DNA of 52,941 nt. It comes from Methylobacterium sp. J-030. Its GTDB lineage: Bacteria; Pseudomonadota; Alphaproteobacteria; Rhizobiales; Beijerinckiaceae. The stretch is taken from contig NZ_JAKSYM010000262.1 of NCBI RefSeq assembly GCF_022829545.1, positions 1 to 52,941 on the forward strand, read 5' to 3'. A model generated the notes under the pieces. It saw only the letters and a program-made list of their open reading frames with translations, did no database searches and was not told the origin of the DNA. Below, piece by piece: positions 18,571 through 27,971 of the stretch; within the stretch, counting starts at the first letter, position 1; each line of letters opens with the position of its first letter. The position numbers and the translations under genes are program-made.

Positions 18571-19578
18571 ATGGACGAATTCCAGCCGCCGGGGCGGCTC
18601 GTGACCCTCACCGACGTCGCCCGCGCGGCGGGGGTGGGCGAGAGCACGGTCTCGCGGGTGCTGCGCAATCACGGCTCCTATTCGAAGCGCGCCGGGGAGC
18701 GGGTCGCCGAGGCCGTCGCCCGCCTCGGCTACGTGCCGAACCGGCTCGCCGGCAGCCTCGCGGGGCAGGGGGCGAGCGCGCGGCTCGTCGGGGTCGTGAT
18801 CCCGTCGCTGGCCAACGTGGTCTTCCCCGATCTGCTGCGCGGGCTGACCGCGGCGCTGGACGCCGCGGGCATCCCCTGCGTGATCGGGGTCAGCGACTAC
18901 GATCCGGACCGGGAGGAGGCGCTGGTCGCCGCGCTCCTGTCCTGGCGCCCGGCGGCGCTGCTGCTCACCGGACTGGAGCACAATCCCGGCACTGTCGCCC
19001 TGGCGAAGACCGGGGGGGTGCGGGTGGTCGAGATGATCGACACGGACGGGGAGGGGATCGACGCGGTCGTCGGCTTCTCCAACCGGGCGGTGGGGGCGGC
19101 GAGCGCCCGCCACCTCGTGGCGCGGGGCTACCGCCGGATCGCCTATCTCGGGCACGATCTCGCGGTCGACCTCCGGGCGGGCAAGCGGCTCGCCGGGTTC
19201 GAGGCAGCGCTGGGGGAGGCGGGGTTGGCGGTCCAGGCCAAGGAAATCCGGCCAGGGCCGTCCTCGCCGGCCTCGGGCCGGGCGGGGCTCGAAGTGCTGC
19301 TGGCGCGTTATTCGGACCTCGACGCGGTCTACTTCTCCAACGACGACATGGCGCTTGGCGGCTACTTCGCGTGCCTCGCGGCGGGGGTGGCGGTGCCGGG
19401 GCGGCTCGCGCTGTTCGGCTTCAACGGGCTCGACTTCGCCGCCGCGATGCCCCAGCCCCTGTCGACGGTGCGCACGCCGCGCCTGGAGATCGGCCGGCAG
19501 GCCGCCGCCTGCCTGACCGGTGAGAGCCCCAAACGGATCGATCTGGGATTCGAGCTGATCGAAGGAGCGACCGCATGA
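18571..19578 (+). CDS. LacI-family transcriptional regulator of tetronate genes
   Basis: A 335-residue regulator. The N-terminal helix-turn-helix and hinge helix are VTLTDVARAAGVGESTVSRV and AVARLGYVPNRLAGSLAGQ. A periplasmic-binding-protein-like effector domain follows (LVGVVIPSLANVVFPDLLRG; FSNDDMALGGYFAC). It probably represses the divergent transporter/catabolic operon through the palindrome at 18307-18322, with a tetronate or pathway intermediate as inducer. The ATG at 18571 follows GGGAGAGAG. Its last codon overlaps the otnC start (ATGA), so regulator and decarboxylase are translated together. Confidence 0.9.
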   Translation: MDEFQPPGRLVTLTDVARAAGVGESTVSRVLRNHGSYSKRAGERVAEAVARLGYVPNRLAGSLAGQGASARLVGVVIPSLANVVFPDLLRGLTAALDAAGIPCVIGVSDYDPDREEALVAALLSWRPAALLLTGLEHNPGTVALAKTGGVRVVEMIDTDGEGIDAVVGFSNRAVGAASARHLVARGYRRIAYLGHDLAVDLRAGKRLAGFEAALGEAGLAVQAKEIRPGPSSPASGRAGLEVLLARYSDLDAVYFSNDDMALGGYFACLAAGVAVPGRLALFGFNGLDFAAAMPQPLSTVRTPRLEIGRQAAACLTGESPKRIDLGFELIEGATA

Positions 19579-20255
19579 GCGACGAAAGCCGGCTGCGCGA
19601 AGATATCTGCCGCTACGGCCGCTCGCTGTTCGAGCGCGGCCTGACGCCGGGCTCGTCGGGCAACATCTCCCTGCGCCTGCCCGATGGCGGCTGGCTGGTG
19701 ACGCCGACCAACGCGTCGCTCGGTTTCCTCGACCCGGCGCGGATCGCGCGGCTGGACGATGCGGGGCGCCTCGTCTCGGGCGACAAGCCCACTAAGGAGA
19801 TCCCGCTGCACGCGGCGCTGTACGAGAGCCGGAGCGGCGCCAAGGCGATCGTCCACCTGCACTCGACCCACGCGGTGGCGGTCTCGATGCTGCCGGAGAT
19901 CGACCCGCTTCAGGTGCTGCCGCCGCTGACGCCCTACTACCTGATGCGCACCGGCGGGACGGCGCTGGTGCCCTATTACCGCCCCGGCGACCCGGCGGTG
20001 GCGGATGCGATCCGGGGCTTGGCGGGGCAGTACAGCTCGGTGCTGCTCGCCAATCACGGACCTGTCGTGGCCGGCGACAGCCTGGAGGGCGCGGTCTTCG
20101 CCACGGAGGAGCTGGAGGAGACCGCCAAGCTTTATTTGCTACTTCGCAACCTCAACCCGCGACAGCTCAGCCCGGGGCAGGTGGCCGATCTGGTGAGTCA
20201 TTTCGGCTTGAGCCTGCCGGAGCTGGAAGATCATGCCGGGCACGATCACGGGTGA
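19575..20255 (+). CDS. otnC: 3-oxo-tetronate 4-phosphate decarboxylase OtnC
   Basis: A 226-residue class II aldolase/AraD-like protein. GLTPGSSGNISLR carries the phosphate-binding loop, KPTKEIPLHAALYE the catalytic acid, the zinc-ligating histidines are in AIVHLHSTHAVAVS, and a further His lies in LLANHGPVVAG. It decarboxylates 3-oxo-tetronate 4-phosphate to dihydroxyacetone phosphate, completing the route from D-erythronate/L-threonate to central carbon metabolism. It is coupled to the LacI-type gene by a four-base overlap. The family also holds fuculose and ribulose phosphate aldolases, but the context decides. Confidence 0.92.
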   Translation: MSDESRLREDICRYGRSLFERGLTPGSSGNISLRLPDGGWLVTPTNASLGFLDPARIARLDDAGRLVSGDKPTKEIPLHAALYESRSGAKAIVHLHSTHAVAVSMLPEIDPLQVLPPLTPYYLMRTGGTALVPYYRPGDPAVADAIRGLAGQYSSVLLANHGPVVAGDSLEGAVFATEELEETAKLYLLLRNLNPRQLSPGQVADLVSHFGLSLPELEDHAGHDHG

Positions 20256-20278
20256 GCGCGACGCTCCCTCCCGCCAAA

Positions 20279-20396
20279 CCCCCTCATCCTGAGGTGCGAG
20301 CGCAGCGAGCCTCGAAGGAGGGCTCCAGGGATCGCGTGGCTGGCTGGAGGGCTCCTTCGAGGCCTCCGCTTCGCTCCGGCACCTCAGGATGAGGGC
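20279..20396. repeat. Palindromic interspersed repeat, family B, copy 3
   Basis: CCCTCATCCTGAGGTGCGAG and CACCTCAGGATGAGGG form the ends, with CTCGAAGGAGGGCTCCAG and CTGGAGGGCTCCTTCGAG as an inner inverted pair. It separates convergent otnC and glyS. Confidence 0.88.
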
Positions 20397-20424
20397 GCGG
20401 GTGGGATTGAGTACGTCGTGCGCC

Positions 20425-22524
20425 TCACCCCTCGATCTTCGAGAAATCCGCCACCTCGCGCGTCGCGGCGCGGAGCGCGTTGAGCAGCAGCAGGCGGTTC
20501 TCGCGGAGTTTTGGATCGGGGGCGTTGACGGTCACGTCCTGGAAGAAGGCATCCACCGGCGCGCGGAGCGTCGAGAGCGCCTGCATGGCCTCCGCAAAAG
20601 CCTCCCGGGCGACGGAAGCCGAGGCGGTCTCCCGCGCCTTCGCCAGGGCCTCGGCGAGCGCCCGCTCGGCCGGCTCGCCCGCGGCGGCCAGGGCGGCGTC
20701 GGGCTCGGAAGCGTAGGCGCGGCCGTCCTTCTTCTCCTCGATCCGCAGGATGTTGGCCGCGCGCTTGTAGCCTGCGAGCAGGTTCTTTCCGTCCTCGGTG
20801 TCGAGGAATTGTCTGAGCGCCTCGACCCGGCGGACCACCATCAGCAGGTCGTCCTGGCCGAGGAGGGCGAAGACGGCGTCGATCAGATCGTGGCGGGCGC
20901 CCTGGTCGCGGAGGTAGACTTTCAGGCGGTCGGCGAAAAAGCCGAGCAGATCCTGCGCGTCGGCGCCGGCCCGCCCCGCGAGGCCGCGATCCGCCGCGCC
21001 GACCTGCTCCAGCAGGCGCAGGCGCAGGCCGCGGTCGAGGATCAGCCGGATCACGCCCAGAGCCGCCCGGCGCAGCGCGAACGGATCCTTGCTCCCCGTA
21101 GGCTTCTCGTCGATCGCCCAGAAGCCCACCAGCGTATCGAGCTTGTCGGCAAGCGCCACCGCGATCGAGACCGGATCGCTCGGTACCCGATCGGAGGGGC
21201 CGACCGGCTTGTAGTGCTCCTCCAGGGCCGCGCATACGCTCGCGTGTTCCCCCTGAAGCGTCGCGTATTTGCGTCCCATCAGCCCCTGAAGCTCGGGGAA
21301 CTCGCCGACCATCTCGGTGACGAGATCGGCCTTGGCGAGGCGCGTCGCGCGCTCGGCGAGCGCCGGGTCGGCCCCCACCAGCGGCGCTAGCTCCTTCGCC
21401 AGCGCGGCGATGCGCGCGATCCGCTGCCCCTGTGTCCCGAGCTTCTCGTGAAAGACAATTGCATCGAGCTTCGGCAGCCGGTCCTCCAGGCGCACCGCCT
21501 TGTCGGTCTCCCAAAAAAACTTCGCGTCCGAGAGGCGCGCCCGGACCACCCGCTCGTTGCCGGCGGTGATCGCCTGCCCGCCATCCGAGGCCACGAGATT
21601 CGAGACCAGGATGAAGGCCGGGGCCAGATCCTCCGAGCCGCCTTTGCGCAGCACAAAACACTTCTGGTTCGCCCGGATGGTCGCCCGGATCGCCTCGGCG
21701 GGGATGTCGAGGAAGGCTTCGTCGAACGAGCCCATCAGCACCACCGGCCATTCCACGAGGCCCGACACCTCCTCCAGCAGGCCCTCGTCCTCCACGAGGT
21801 CGAGACCGCGGGCGAAGGCGAGGTCGCGGGCGTCGTGCAGGATCACGTCCTTGCGCCGCTCCGGGTCGAGGATGACCTTCGCCCGCTCCAGGGCCTGAAT
21901 GTAGTCGTCGAACCGGCGCACCTCGATCGCATCGGGCGCCAGGAAGCGGTGGCCGTAGGTCGTGGTCCCGGCCGCGATCCCGCCGACCGCGAACGGCACC
22001 ACCTCCGGCGTCTCGGTCTCCGGCCCGAAGGTCGCGACAATCGATTGCAGCGGGCGCACCCAGCGCAAGGCGCCAGGCTCGGCCGAGGCCGCGCCCCAGC
22101 GCATGGATTTCGGCCAGGGGAAGCTCTTGATGATCTCCGGCAGAAGCTCGGCCAAAACGTCCAGCGTCGCGCGGCCGGGGCGCTCGATCACCGCGAGGTA
22201 GAATTCACCCTTCTTCGGATCGGTGACGGTCGTGGCCTGATCCAGGCTCGTGAGCCCTGCGCCCTTCAAAAAACCCTGGACGGCGGCCTCGGGGGCGCCG
22301 ACCCGCGGGCCGCGGCGCTCCTCACGCACCGCTTCGCCCCGGGCGGGCAGGCCGGCGATGTGGAGCGCCAGCCGGCGGGGGGTCGAGAACGCCTTGGCGC
22401 CCTCGTACAGGAAACCCCGCGCCACCAGGGCGTCGGTGACGAGCTTCTTCAGATCCTCCGCCGCGCGCCGCTGCATGCGGGCGGGGATCTCTTCCGAGCG
22501 GAGTTCGAGCAGGAGGTCGGGCAT
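20425..22524 (-). CDS. glyS: Glycine--tRNA ligase beta subunit
   Basis: A 699-residue beta subunit of the bacterial alpha2beta2 glycyl-tRNA synthetase, which contributes tRNA recognition and binding. The conserved opening [18 protein letters not shown], the [19 protein letters not shown] segment, PKSMRWG, and the HD-like and anticodon-binding C-terminal parts ([34 protein letters not shown]) are present. The length is typical. The start at 22524 is the conserved one; an upstream extension in the frame is non-coding. Unusually, it is separated from glyQ by a small exported protein gene and a fic gene. Confidence 0.95.
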   Translation of the reverse strand: MPDLLLELRSEEIPARMQRRAAEDLKKLVTDALVARGFLYEGAKAFSTPRRLALHIAGLPARGEAVREERRGPRVGAPEAAVQGFLKGAGLTSLDQATTVTDPKKGEFYLAVIERPGRATLDVLAELLPEIIKSFPWPKSMRWGAASAEPGALRWVRPLQSIVATFGPETETPEVVPFAVGGIAAGTTTYGHRFLAPDAIEVRRFDDYIQALERAKVILDPERRKDVILHDARDLAFARGLDLVEDEGLLEEVSGLVEWPVVLMGSFDEAFLDIPAEAIRATIRANQKCFVLRKGGSEDLAPAFILVSNLVASDGGQAITAGNERVVRARLSDAKFFWETDKAVRLEDRLPKLDAIVFHEKLGTQGQRIARIAALAKELAPLVGADPALAERATRLAKADLVTEMVGEFPELQGLMGRKYATLQGEHASVCAALEEHYKPVGPSDRVPSDPVSIAVALADKLDTLVGFWAIDEKPTGSKDPFALRRAALGVIRLILDRGLRLRLLEQVGAADRGLAGRAGADAQDLLGFFADRLKVYLRDQGARHDLIDAVFALLGQDDLLMVVRRVEALRQFLDTEDGKNLLAGYKRAANILRIEEKKDGRAYASEPDAALAAAGEPAERALAEALAKARETASASVAREAFAEAMQALSTLRAPVDAFFQDVTVNAPDPKLRENRLLLLNALRAATREVADFSKIEG

Positions 22525-22567
22525 GGGGCGGCCATATCGCCGCGCCGCACACCTGTCGAGGGCCGGT

Positions 22568-23011
22568 TCAGTGCGCCTCGCCCTTGAGGATGGTCGAGAG
22601 CTGCCACTTCCGGTCGCCGATCGCGTGGGCGTCGGAGACCTTCCAGCCGCCATCCTCGCGCACGAGGTCGTAGACGATCGACTTGGAGCCGTCCCCGCCC
22701 TTGCGCTCCACCGTGACCTTCGCCTGGTCCTTGCCCTCGGTGGCCTCCTTGAAGGTGAGGTTCTTCACCGTGTCGGGCTTCATCGGCTCGCCGTTGAGGC
22801 GGAAGTCGAAATCGAGATTGCCCGTGGCGCCGTTGGCCTGCTTGGCGTCGGCGTCGAACAGGCCCTGGAGGCGCTTCGAGTATACCGCGGAGTGATTCGG
22901 GTGCGGCTCGGCGTAGAGCTTCTTGACGACGGCCTCCGGTCCGGGATCGGCCGCCAGCGCGGGGGCGAGGCTGAGCCCGATCAGGCTGAGGGCGAGGAGG
23001 GTCTGTTTCAT
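22568..23011 (-). CDS. Small exported protein of unknown function
   Basis: A 147-residue protein with a clear Sec signal peptide ([20 protein letters not shown], likely cut after ALA). The mature part is a small beta-rich domain: [68 protein letters not shown]. This pattern resembles DUF3828-like or NTF2-like periplasmic proteins, where a surface-exposed last strand ends in a WKVSDI-type motif. No catalytic residues are evident. It lies 43 bases upstream of glyS on the same strand and may share its transcript. Confidence 0.8.
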   Translation of the reverse strand: MKQTLLALSLIGLSLAPALAADPGPEAVVKKLYAEPHPNHSAVYSKRLQGLFDADAKQANGATGNLDFDFRLNGEPMKPDTVKNLTFKEATEGKDQAKVTVERKGGDGSKSIVYDLVREDGGWKVSDAHAIGDRKWQLSTILKGEAH

Positions 23012-23112
23012 CACACGATTCCCGCGTCTGCGGACGCGCCGGGGCGCGCCGGTTGGCGGGGGTTGCAACGCGCGAGGGCGCCAGGGGCTCCGCCGCAGAG
23101 GCGGCGACGGAG

Positions 23113-24285
23113 TCAGGGGCCGCGGTGCGGCGGCTGGTCGATCAGATCGCGAATGCCGCGGGCGATGAAGAAGCGCGGGTTCGCGGTGTCGCTCACCTCG
23201 TCCAGGATGCCGGCCCGGACCAGCGCTTCCACGTTCAGCTGTGCCGACCGATACTGGACCTGGAGATACTCGGCGACCTGGGGAATCGTCACGACCTGAC
23301 GCTGGAACAGAAGGTCGAGAACCGCGACAAGGTTGGCGGAACGCCCGACCGCTCGGATCCGCGTGCGGTACTCGGCCTGAAGCGCCAGAAGCGCGTCAGC
23401 CGTGGCGATCGTTACCTCGCAGGCCTTCGCGACGACCTCTAGGAAGAAGGCGACCCATGCATGCCATGCCCCGGTTCGAGAGACGTCGTACATACGGTCG
23501 ATGTACTCGTCCTTACGGCGCTCGAAGACCGGGCTGAGATACAGGATCGGCTGCCGGATGACCTGCCGCATGAACAGATGCAGCGTGATGAGCATGCGGC
23601 CGACCCGCCCGTTGCCGTCGGAGAACGGGTGGATCGCCTCGAACTGGTAGTGGATCAGAGCCGCGTCTACGATATCGGGAATCAGGCCGCGCTCATCCCG
23701 CTGGATGTAGAGTTCCAGCGCCTCCAGGGCGGCCTGAGCTTCCCGTGGCGGTGGCGGCACGTAGCGGGCATTGGCAATCTCGTAGGCGCCGATGAAATTC
23801 TGGTTCCGTTTCAGCTCACCAGGGGCAGCCCTCGATCCGCGGTGGCGAGCAACGCCGCTCAGAAGCTCGCGATGTGCGTCGCGCAGCGTGCGTAGGCAGA
23901 GAGGAACCCGATCCAGGCTATCGATCGCTGCCGACAGGGCACGGCGATAGTTGCGGACCTCTCTTGTGTCACCGACGCCGCCGCGTTCTTCCGCGCCGGC
24001 CTCGAGAAGCAACAGATCGTCGAGAGTCGTGAACGTGCCCTCCATGCTGGACGAGGTCAGCGCCTCGCGCACCTGGAGGGGACGGATCAGCAGGTCGGGA
24101 TCGGGCAAGGTCCGGCTGATGCCGTTCAACTCGCCCAGCAACTGCGAAACGCGCGCGATCAGGTTCGCAAGCCGGGCCAGGTCCAGATCCGGCGGCGGGA
24201 GGGGATGGGGCACGAAGGCCCATTGGTCCTCGACGGTCGGGACCAGTTTACCGCTCGGCGATCCGAGGAAGTCAGCGCGTTTCAT
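23113..24285 (-). CDS. Fic-domain AMP-transferase-like protein with winged-helix tail
   Basis: A 390-residue Fic protein. The catalytic motif IHPFSDGNGRVGRM (about 214-226) is intact and matches HPFx(D/E)GNGRxxR. The N-terminal helix carries SSSMEG (S-x-x-x-E-G), the self-inhibitory motif of class II Fic proteins, so no separate antitoxin is needed. A C-terminal winged-helix-like segment (VVTIPQVAEYLQVQYRSAQL, then NVEALVRAGILDEV) suggests DNA binding and autoregulation. Such enzymes transfer AMP to protein targets. I use the ATG at 24285; the TTG at 24294 lies within the inverted repeat. It interrupts the glyQ-glyS pair. Confidence 0.9.
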   Translation of the reverse strand: MKRADFLGSPSGKLVPTVEDQWAFVPHPLPPPDLDLARLANLIARVSQLLGELNGISRTLPDPDLLIRPLQVREALTSSSMEGTFTTLDDLLLLEAGAEERGGVGDTREVRNYRRALSAAIDSLDRVPLCLRTLRDAHRELLSGVARHRGSRAAPGELKRNQNFIGAYEIANARYVPPPPREAQAALEALELYIQRDERGLIPDIVDAALIHYQFEAIHPFSDGNGRVGRMLITLHLFMRQVIRQPILYLSPVFERRKDEYIDRMYDVSRTGAWHAWVAFFLEVVAKACEVTIATADALLALQAEYRTRIRAVGRSANLVAVLDLLFQRQVVTIPQVAEYLQVQYRSAQLNVEALVRAGILDEVSDTANPRFFIARGIRDLIDQPPHRGP

Positions 24286-24291
24286 AAAGTG

Positions 24292-24371
24292 CAATCCGCC
24301 GCCGCCGGATTATCACAAACACTCCTTTTGTGATAATCCGGCGGCGGCGGATTGTCGGTTCTGACAATCCG
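24292..24371. promoter_or_regulatory. Nested inverted repeats upstream of fic
   Basis: A perfect 28-bp inverted repeat (24292-24319 and 24327-24354, 7-base loop) is overlapped by a second 10-bp one, GCGGATTGTC/GACAATCCGC (about 24347-24372). It begins 7 bases upstream of the fic ATG. No T-run follows on either strand, so an operator or a translation-blocking RNA hairpin is more likely than a simple terminator. Confidence 0.7.
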
Positions 24372-24381
24372 CGGTCCCGCC

Positions 24382-25290
24382 TCACGCCCCCCCGGCCGCC
24401 GTCCTCAGCCAGGCCGCCCCGCAGGCCTTGGCCAGCTCCCGCACTCGCAGGATGTAGCTCTGGCGCTCGGTCACCGAGATCACCCCGCGTGCGTCGAGCA
24501 GGTTGAACACGTGGCTCGCCTTGATGCACTGGTCGTAGGCCGGTTGCGCCATGCGGTGACGCTCGCCGTCCGAGGCCGGCGCCCCCGCGTCGAGATAGGT
24601 CCGGCAGGCGGCTTCCGCGTCGGTGAACTGGCGGAACAGCATCGCGGTGTCGGCCGCCTCGAAGTTGTGGCGGGAATATTCCTGCTCGGCCTGGAGGAAG
24701 ACGTCGCCATAGGTGATCCGGTCCGGGCCCTCGGCACCGTTGAAGTCCAGATCGTAGACGTTCTCGACGCCCTGGACGTACATGGCCAGCCGTTCCAACC
24801 CGTAGGTCAGCTCGCCCGCCACCGGCGCGCACTCGAAGCCCGCCACCTGCTGGAAGTAGGTGAACTGGGAGACCTCCATCCCGTCGCACCAGCATTCCCA
24901 GCCGAGCCCCCAGGCCCCGAGCGTCGGGCTCTCCCAATCGTCCTCGACGAAGCGGATGTCGTGGAGCGTCAGGTCGACCCCGATGGCCGCGAGCGAGGCG
25001 AGGTAGAGCTCCTGGAGGTTGGGCGGGTTCGGCTTCAGGATCACCTGGAACTGATAATAGTGCTGGAGCCGGTTGGGGTTCTCGCCGTAGCGCCCGTCCT
25101 TGGGCCGGCGCGAGGGCTGGACATAGGCCGCCTTCCAGGGCTTCGGGCCGAGCGCCCGCAGGGTCGTGGCCGGATGGAACGTACCGGCGCCGACCTCCAT
25201 GTCGTAGGGCTGGAGGATCACGCAGCCCTGCGCCGCCCAGAATTCCTGCAGCGTCAGGATCAGACCCTGGAACGATTTCTTGTGGGGCAT
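24382..25290 (-). CDS. glyQ: Glycine--tRNA ligase alpha subunit
   Basis: A 302-residue catalytic alpha subunit of the tetrameric glycyl-tRNA synthetase. The class II signatures are plain: [60 protein letters not shown], and [20 protein letters not shown]. The length is normal and the ATG start conserved. The beta subunit gene is on the same strand about 1.9 kb downstream, beyond fic and a small exported protein gene. The inverted repeat just after the glyQ stop probably separates its expression from fic. Confidence 0.96.
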   Translation of the reverse strand: MPHKKSFQGLILTLQEFWAAQGCVILQPYDMEVGAGTFHPATTLRALGPKPWKAAYVQPSRRPKDGRYGENPNRLQHYYQFQVILKPNPPNLQELYLASLAAIGVDLTLHDIRFVEDDWESPTLGAWGLGWECWCDGMEVSQFTYFQQVAGFECAPVAGELTYGLERLAMYVQGVENVYDLDFNGAEGPDRITYGDVFLQAEQEYSRHNFEAADTAMLFRQFTDAEAACRTYLDAGAPASDGERHRMAQPAYDQCIKASHVFNLLDARGVISVTERQSYILRVRELAKACGAAWLRTAAGGA

Positions 25291-25434
25291 GGGGGCGGGG
25301 ACTCGGGCTCGTGCGGCGGTTCGGGCCGCCGGCGGGCCGGTTTAGGTGCGGGCGGGCGGGGGTGCAAGGCGGCACCGCTTGCGCGTCCGGGCCGATCGAT
25401 GGTCCGATCCCGCCGGCTTGCACCGGAGAATCTC

Positions 25435-25893
25435 ATGACCGCTGACACGGCAGCCCTCGCGATCCGCCCGATCGGCCCCGGCGACCGGGACGCCTGGCTG
25501 CCGCTCTGGCGCGGCTATCAGGCCTTCTACAAGGTCGACCTGTCGGAGGCCGTCACGGACACGACCTGGGCGCGCCTCAACGACCGGGCCGAGCCGGTCG
25601 ACGGCGCCCTGGCGTGGCACGGCGCCGAGGCGGTCGGCCTCGTCCACCACATCCGCCACCGTTCGGCCTGGACGGTGGGCGATTACTGCTACCTGCAGGA
25701 CCTGTTCGTGGCGGACGGCATCCGCGGTCTCGGGATCGGCCGGCGGCTGATCGAGCACGTCTACGCGGCCGCGAAGGCCGCCGGGTGTTCGCGCGTCCAT
25801 TGGCTCACGCACGAGACCAACACCGACGCGATGCAGCTCTACGACCGGATCGCGGAAAAATCCGGCTTCGTGCAGTACCGCAAGCTGTTCTGA
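25435..25893 (+). CDS. GNAT family N-acetyltransferase
   Basis: A 152-residue GNAT protein. The acetyl-CoA binding motif A is LFVADGIRGLGIGRRLIEHV (R/QxxGxG/A), preceded by strand GDYCYLQDLFV and followed by VHWLTHETNTDAMQLYDRI, the usual motif B with a conserved Tyr. The early segment RPIGPGDRDAWLPLWRGYQAFY is typical of GNAT proteins acting on small amines. The acceptor is unknown. GGAGAA precedes the ATG at 25435. Confidence 0.9.
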   Translation: MTADTAALAIRPIGPGDRDAWLPLWRGYQAFYKVDLSEAVTDTTWARLNDRAEPVDGALAWHGAEAVGLVHHIRHRSAWTVGDYCYLQDLFVADGIRGLGIGRRLIEHVYAAAKAAGCSRVHWLTHETNTDAMQLYDRIAEKSGFVQYRKLF

Positions 25894-26040
25894 CGTCAGC
25901 ACCGACGTGCGCGGCGACACCCAAGCGCGGCGGTTTTTGGACAATAACCTGGAACCGCCGAGCTGACGGTCAAGTTATCAGCGCAACAGGGGATCTCGGC
26001 ACCTCAGTGCTGCCGAATCGAATACGTCGGACCACCAGCC

Positions 26041-26316
26041 ATGCGCAATGCTCGCACCGTTAACACTTTCGGCCGCAAGAACATCGCCGTCCTCGCCGCG
26101 CTTGCGGTGTCGTCGCTCGTCGCCACGCCCTTCGTGATGAGCGCCAGCCGCGCGCTGGCCACCGCCGAGGACCAGCCGGTGGCCGCGACCCTGCGGGTCG
26201 AGCCCGTGGAGGTCGCCCCCGTCGCCGTTGCTCCCAAGGCCGAGGGCTGCGCCCGCAAGGTGCGGGTGGTCTACAGCGGCTACGGCCAGCCGGCGGATGG
26301 CTGCGCGGCCCATTGA
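26041..26316 (+). CDS. Small exported protein of unknown function
   Basis: A 91-residue protein with a basic N-terminus and a hydrophobic core (IAVLAALAVSSLVATPFVMSA), consistent with a signal peptide or anchor. The mature part is short, Val/Pro/Ala-rich (VEPVEVAPVAVAPK), and ends with two cysteines (EGCARKVRVVYSGYGQPADGCAAH) that could form a disulfide outside the cytoplasm. I do not recognise the family. The composition fits the local chromosome. Confidence 0.65.
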   Translation: MRNARTVNTFGRKNIAVLAALAVSSLVATPFVMSASRALATAEDQPVAATLRVEPVEVAPVAVAPKAEGCARKVRVVYSGYGQPADGCAAH

Positions 26317-26330
26317 TGGACGGAGCCGGC

Positions 26331-27935
26331 TCAGCCGTGGGCCGGCGCGGTCCCGGCCAGACGCTTGAGGTGGAGTTCCTCCAGATCGATCTCCGCCTCC
26401 AGTTGCCGCAGCACCGCGTTGTGGATGCGGTTCTCCCGGTGCAGGCCGATCAGCGCCGACCGGCCTGACCGCACCGCGAGCAGTGCGGCGGCGAAGTGTT
26501 CGGATTTCTCGGCCTCCAGCGCCGTCCGCTCGTCGCGGTCCCGGGAGGTGGCCCGGACCCGGCGGCGGTACTCCTCGACGAGGCGCGGGTGCTGCAGCGC
26601 CCCGGTCTCGGGAAAGACCAGCCCCTCCAGGGCGGCGAGGCCGGCTTCGTTGACCACCACCCGGGCCATGGGCGCGTCGAGATGGCCGTCGGGCAGGTGC
26701 GTGGTGGGATCGAGGCGCAGCCGGCGGATCAGCGGCCCCAGCGTGGTTCCCTGCACCAGCACGGTGAACAGGATCACCGCGAAGGCCGCCAGCAGGATCG
26801 GGTCGCGGCCCGGAAAATCCACCGGCAGCGCCAGCGCGGCCGCCAGGGTCACCACCCCGCGCATGCCCGCCCAGCCGATGATCAGCGGTACGGCCGGGTT
26901 CGGCGGCGGCTCCGCCGCGCGCAGCCGGGCCGACAGGGTCCGCCGCAGGTAGACGGCGGGGAACACCCAGAGCAGGCGGGCGATCACGCAGGCCACCGTC
27001 ACGGCGAGCGCCAGGGGCAGCCCCGCCGACAGCGAGCCGAACTCACCCCCATTCCGGACCAGCACGCCGCGCAGCGCGAGGCCGATCAGCACGAAGACCA
27101 GCGCCTCCAGCACGAAGACCACGAATTGCCACACCGCTACGGCGTGGCGCCGCGCCTGGGCGTCGAAGGTCTCGTGCTCCCGCCCGCCCAGCATCAGGCC
27201 GCAGGCCACCACGGCCAGCACCCCGGAGGCGTGGACCTCCTCGGCCGCGAGGTAGGCGGCGTAGGCAGCGAGGAAACTCAGCACCGTGATGGCGTTGGCA
27301 TCGTGCAGCCGCCGCACCAGGGCGTTCACCGCCAGCCCGCCGGCGAGCCCCACCGCGACGCCCGCCACGGCGAGCCACGCGAAGCTGCCGGCCGCCGCCC
27401 AGGCGCTGAAGCTGCCGGTGAGCGCCGCCGCCACGGCGAACCGGTAGAGCACGAGGCCGGACGCGTCGTTCACGAGGCTCTCGCCCTCCAGCACCGTGAT
27501 CATCCGGCGGGGCAGGGCGACCCGGGCCAGCACCGCCTTGGCGGCGACCGCATCCGGCGGCGACACGATGGCGCCGAGCGCGAAGCAGGCCGCCCAGGGC
27601 AGGCCCGGCACCACCACGTGGGCGACGAGCCCGACCACCAGGGTCGTGAACACCACCGCCCCGAGCGACAGCGACAGGATCGGGCCGAGGCTCGCCCGAA
27701 CGTCGCGCCAGACGGTGAAGTAGGCCGATTCGAGCAGGAGCGGCGGCAGGAACAGGACCATGATCAGGTCCGGATCGAGATCGAAGGCCGGCAGGCCCGG
27801 CACCACGGCGAGCGCCATGCCGCCGAGCACGAGGGCGGCCGCCGGCGGGAAGCCGAGCCGCCCGGCCACCAGCGACACCAGCAGGGCGGCGCCCAAAAGG
27901 CTCAGGATCAGCTCGAACAGGGCGACGGATGTCAT
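26331..27935 (-). CDS. Na+/H+ antiporter, CPA1 family
   Basis: A 534-residue cation/proton antiporter. The first about 400 residues hold 12 or so hydrophobic segments, with the transport-site region FALGAIVSPPDAVAAKAVLA and the downstream VLEGESLVNDASGLVLYRFA, both hallmarks of the CPA1/NhaP group. A hydrophilic C-terminal domain of about 130 residues (HLPDGHLDAPMARVVVNEAG onward) is probably cytoplasmic and regulatory. It exchanges Na+ or K+ for protons in pH and salt homeostasis. I chose the ATG at 27935; the longer frame to 27971 overlaps a repeat. Confidence 0.9.
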   Translation of the reverse strand: MTSVALFELILSLLGAALLVSLVAGRLGFPPAAALVLGGMALAVVPGLPAFDLDPDLIMVLFLPPLLLESAYFTVWRDVRASLGPILSLSLGAVVFTTLVVGLVAHVVVPGLPWAACFALGAIVSPPDAVAAKAVLARVALPRRMITVLEGESLVNDASGLVLYRFAVAAALTGSFSAWAAAGSFAWLAVAGVAVGLAGGLAVNALVRRLHDANAITVLSFLAAYAAYLAAEEVHASGVLAVVACGLMLGGREHETFDAQARRHAVAVWQFVVFVLEALVFVLIGLALRGVLVRNGGEFGSLSAGLPLALAVTVACVIARLLWVFPAVYLRRTLSARLRAAEPPPNPAVPLIIGWAGMRGVVTLAAALALPVDFPGRDPILLAAFAVILFTVLVQGTTLGPLIRRLRLDPTTHLPDGHLDAPMARVVVNEAGLAALEGLVFPETGALQHPRLVEEYRRRVRATSRDRDERTALEAEKSEHFAAALLAVRSGRSALIGLHRENRIHNAVLRQLEAEIDLEELHLKRLAGTAPAHG

Positions 27936-27971
27936 CGCGCGGCCATACCGCACTTGCCGCCGCAAAGTCAT

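Noticed and set aside
15735..20396. Family B repeats considered as a CRISPR array
   Set aside because: Copies are kilobases apart, internally palindromic, and separated by whole genes; no regular spacers exist anywhere in the window.
24292..24354. The fic palindrome considered as a glyQ intrinsic terminator
   Set aside because: No T-run follows the stem on the minus strand; a role in termination cannot be excluded but is not supported.
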